Origin: Chitinophagaceae bacterium
GTDB lineage: Bacteria > Bacteroidota > Bacteroidia > Chitinophagales > Chitinophagaceae
Length of the DNA stretch: 64,000 nt
Reading direction: 5' to 3'
Assembly: GCA_027486835.1 (NCBI GenBank)
Contig: JAIXOJ010000216.1
Location: 1 to 64,000 of the forward strand
The translations under genes and the position numbers were made by a program. The notes beneath the pieces are model-generated. The model was not told where the DNA came from. It ran no database searches and saw only the letters and a program-made list of their open reading frames with translations. This document shows, piece after piece, positions 61,857 through 64,000 of the stretch (within the stretch, counting starts at the first letter, position 1; every line of letters starts with the position of its first letter).

Positions 61857-64000
61857 TTATTCCTCTACATACACGCGTTTTACGCGCTGGCTAATGCTGG
61901 TCATTATTTCGTAGGGGATGGTTTCTGCCCATACTGCCACATCTTTTATTTGCACATTACTTCCGAAAAGCTCCACGGTATCTCCTTCTTTGGCACTGGG
62001 GATGTCGGTAATATCTACCATCATCATGTCCATACACACACTTCCCACAACTGGTGCAAGCTGGCCATGAATCCAAACCTTGCCCACACCGTTTCCTAAT
62101 TTTCTGGAGTAGCCATCTGCATACCCTATACGCAGGGTGGCAATGGTGCTTTCTCTTGTTAGTTTGCCTCTACGGCTATACCCAATGGTTTCATTTGCAG
62201 CTACCTTTCTTATTTGGGCAATGGTTGTTTTGAGGGTGGCCACTGTGTGCAATTGGAATTGTGGATTGTCCGCCTCTAATGCACTATCAACACCGTACAA
62301 CCCAATGCCGAGCCTTACCATTTGATACTGCAAATAAGGATGCCTAAAAATGCCCGAGGAGTTGGCAATGTGTGTGATAAAGGGATAAGAAATATATTGT
62401 TTTAAAATGCCCACGGCTTCATCAAACAAGGCAGCTTGGTGGCGGGTAAAAGCGTCATGCTCTGCCGATTCGCTGCCCACTAAATGGCTAAAGACCGTTT
62501 GGATATTCATGGTGTTGTGCTGCAGTATGTGCCGGCCTAATGCCTCCATTTCGTGGGGTTCAAAACCGAGGCGGTTCATTCCTGTGTTTAATTTTATATG
62601 CACTGGATAATGTACCACGCCTTGGTTGAGCAAGTATTCATGAAACGCTTGGTAAATGGGGAACGAAAATATTTCTGGCTCCAGCCGATGTTCTAGCAGT
62701 ACACTAAATGCTGCGGCATCTACATTCATCACCATTATTGGCAGTTGAATGTCGCCCTGCCTCAGCTCCACCCCTTCATCGGCATAAGCAACAGCGAGAT
62801 AATCAACTTTGTAAAACTGCATAAGCCGTGCAATTTCCACGCTGCCGCTTCCATAACTAAAGGCTTTTACCATTGCCATCAACTTTGTTTGGGGCTTGAG
62901 GCATTGTTGGTACTGCTTTAGGTTGTGGACCATTGCCGTAAGGTTTATTTCCAATACCGTTTGATGTACTTTTTGCACCAACCATTCATTGATGCGTTCA
63001 AATGAGAATACTCGAGCGCCTTTTAGTAAGATGTATTCTCGGTTAAACAGATGCAGGGGTACGGGCTTTCTGGCAAACTGCTGTAGAAAAACATTGGTGG
63101 AGGCATAGAAACTGGTTTTGGCTACTGCACTTTTAAACAATGATTTATGCTTGGTTATTTGTTCGCCAATGCCGATGAGCTGGTGCACATTTCTTTGTTC
63201 TAACTCCGTTGCTACAAATTGATATAGCTCGGTTTGGTGCATTCCCGTTTGTAATATATCTGACAAGATAACCGTCATGGGGTTATTTCCCGCTTGCTGG
63301 TGTAGGTAATCTAATGCAAGACTTAGGGAAGACAAATCTGTGCTATAGCTATCATTGAGTACATGGCAATTATTAACGGCCTTGTTCAATTCGAGGCGCA
63401 TTTCCAAATGGCGAAGTTGCATGAGCCGCTCTTGGATGGTAGGCAAATCGATATCTAATACCAGCATTACGCACAGGCAAGTCATGCAATTATCAATGGA
63501 AGCATTGTCCGTAAAAGGCACAATAATTTGATGGGGCTCTTCCTGAAAAAGAAAGGAAACGATGGTGTTAGGCCCCTCATATATTTCTCCGGTTATGTAC
63601 ACATCTGCATAATCGTACTCCCTTCCCCAAGAAAAAAGCATTAGTTGGTCATGAAAAAGCGTGTGTTTGTTGGCATCAATGTCTAAATATTCTGCTACAT
63701 GATCTTCACAATAAATCAAAAACTGGCAGAGGGGAAACAACTGTAGCTTCTCCAATAGTTTCTCCTTGTTATCTACAAAGCCTTCTTTATGTGCTTCGCC
63801 AATATTGGTAAGAATGCCGATGGTGGGCTGGATAATGGCCGTAAGCAAGGGCATTTCTTTGCTAGTAGATATGCCCGCTTCAAAAATGCCGAGGGTGTGG
63901 GTAGGCTTCATTTGCCATACACTTAATGGCACCCCAATTTGAGAATTATAACTTCTTGGGCTTCTTACGATATTAAATTCTGGGCTTAACAATTGGTATA
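61857..64000 (-). CDS. murF-alr: MurF-Alr fusion, N-terminus outside the window
   Basis: Bifunctional UDP-N-acetylmuramoyl-tripeptide:D-Ala-D-Ala ligase and alanine racemase, a fusion common in Bacteroidota. About 711 C-terminal residues are in the window; the N-terminal portion of MurF, including the GTNGKT ATP loop, lies past 64000. The racemase half (last 370 residues) starts VLEINLTAMVHNLKQY and has the PLP Lys in MVKAFSYGSG (the more common form is KANAYGHG) and VRLGIGLYGVD. Supplies D-Ala and adds D-Ala-D-Ala to cell-wall precursors. Confidence 0.96.
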   Translation of the reverse strand, partial: YQLLSPEFNIVRSPRSYNSQIGVPLSVWQMKPTHTLGIFEAGISTSKEMPLLTAIIQPTIGILTNIGEAHKEGFVDNKEKLLEKLQLFPLCQFLIYCEDHVAEYLDIDANKHTLFHDQLMLFSWGREYDYADVYITGEIYEGPNTIVSFLFQEEPHQIIVPFTDNASIDNCMTCLCVMLVLDIDLPTIQERLMQLRHLEMRLELNKAVNNCHVLNDSYSTDLSSLSLALDYLHQQAGNNPMTVILSDILQTGMHQTELYQFVATELEQRNVHQLIGIGEQITKHKSLFKSAVAKTSFYASTNVFLQQFARKPVPLHLFNREYILLKGARVFSFERINEWLVQKVHQTVLEINLTAMVHNLKQYQQCLKPQTKLMAMVKAFSYGSGSVEIARLMQFYKVDYLAVAYADEGVELRQGDIQLPIMVMNVDAAAFSVLLEHRLEPEIFSFPIYQAFHEYLLNQGVVHYPVHIKLNTGMNRLGFEPHEMEALGRHILQHNTMNIQTVFSHLVGSESAEHDAFTRHQAALFDEAVGILKQYISYPFITHIANSSGIFRHPYLQYQMVRLGIGLYGVDSALEADNPQFQLHTVATLKTTIAQIRKVAANETIGYSRRGKLTRESTIATLRIGYADGYSRKLGNGVGKVWIHGQLAPVVGSVCMDMMMVDITDIPSAKEGDTVELFGSNVQIKDVAVWAETIPYEIMTSISQRVKRVYVEE

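Overview
The window looks like a chromosomal segment of a Bacteroidota bacterium, most likely of the Chitinophagaceae or a close relative. The evidence is a MurF-Alr fusion, a large secreted protein with a gliding/type IX secretion C-terminal domain, DUF4290 and DUF6261 proteins, paired LytS/LytTR regulators, a 29-residue AURKAIP1/COX24-like (mS38-like) protein, an ISAon1-type insertion sequence, low GC content and the absence of obvious Shine-Dalgarno sequences. Species cannot be fixed from sequence alone.

Layout. 0-9.1 kb: a repeat-filled intergenic region, rsgA, a lipoprotein, a gamma-class carbonic anhydrase and a giant CheB-CheR-PAS-histidine kinase. 9.6-11.1 kb: a complete ISL3-like insertion sequence with 27-bp inverted ends and an 8-bp target duplication, next to a 21-bp repeat array. 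11.4-17.6 kb: a MATE transporter, tRNA-Arg, and a three-gene operon of a small protein, a divergent Hsp70 and a protein with a C-terminal membrane anchor, followed by a repeat array that abuts a truncated DinB gene. 17.6-25.4 kb: DsbA-like protein, YjjG, AraC regulator, folE and two 6-pyruvoyl-tetrahydropterin synthase paralogs, a 93-bp MITE, PP2C phosphatase, secreted nuclease and a Sua5/YciO protein. 25.4-29.3 kb: repeat-rich gene-poor DNA and an erythromycin-esterase-like protein. 29.3-47.4 kb: mostly housekeeping genes (DUF4290, tig, tRNA-Leu, ridA, a LytS/LytTR pair, RNase G, the mS38-like gene, HU, mutY, L,D-transpeptidase, SDR, T9SS protein, hydrolase). 47.4-55.3 kb: an accessory stretch of orphan secreted proteins, a HigB/HigA-type toxin-antitoxin pair, a PhyH oxygenase, a truncated deacetylase gene and several palindromes. 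55.3-64 kb: plsC-like, ung, dxs, a membrane-anchored J protein, a glycosyltransferase and murF-alr, which runs off the right edge.

The most unusual signal is in the intergenic DNA. Five arrays with unrelated sequences (23-316, 11086-11280, 17158-17346, 26744-26847 with 26135-26176, and 27043-27263) share an exact 21-bp period, with constant blocks separated by hypervariable positions. A sixth array (47471-47770) has a 40-bp period built around a perfect palindrome, and its arms resemble those of the 11.1-kb array. Further loci carry 7-bp-period repeats. The arrays lie in intergenic DNA, usually a few hundred bases upstream of a gene. 21 bp is both two turns of B-DNA and seven codons, so either phased protein binding or decayed heptad coding could be proposed; the placement favours the first.

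A second candidate system is the Hsp70 triad at 13.2-17.0 kb. A third is a set of repeated GTTAGCG-containing boundaries in the 50-54.5 kb accessory stretch, which resemble gene-cassette junctions although no integrase is visible.
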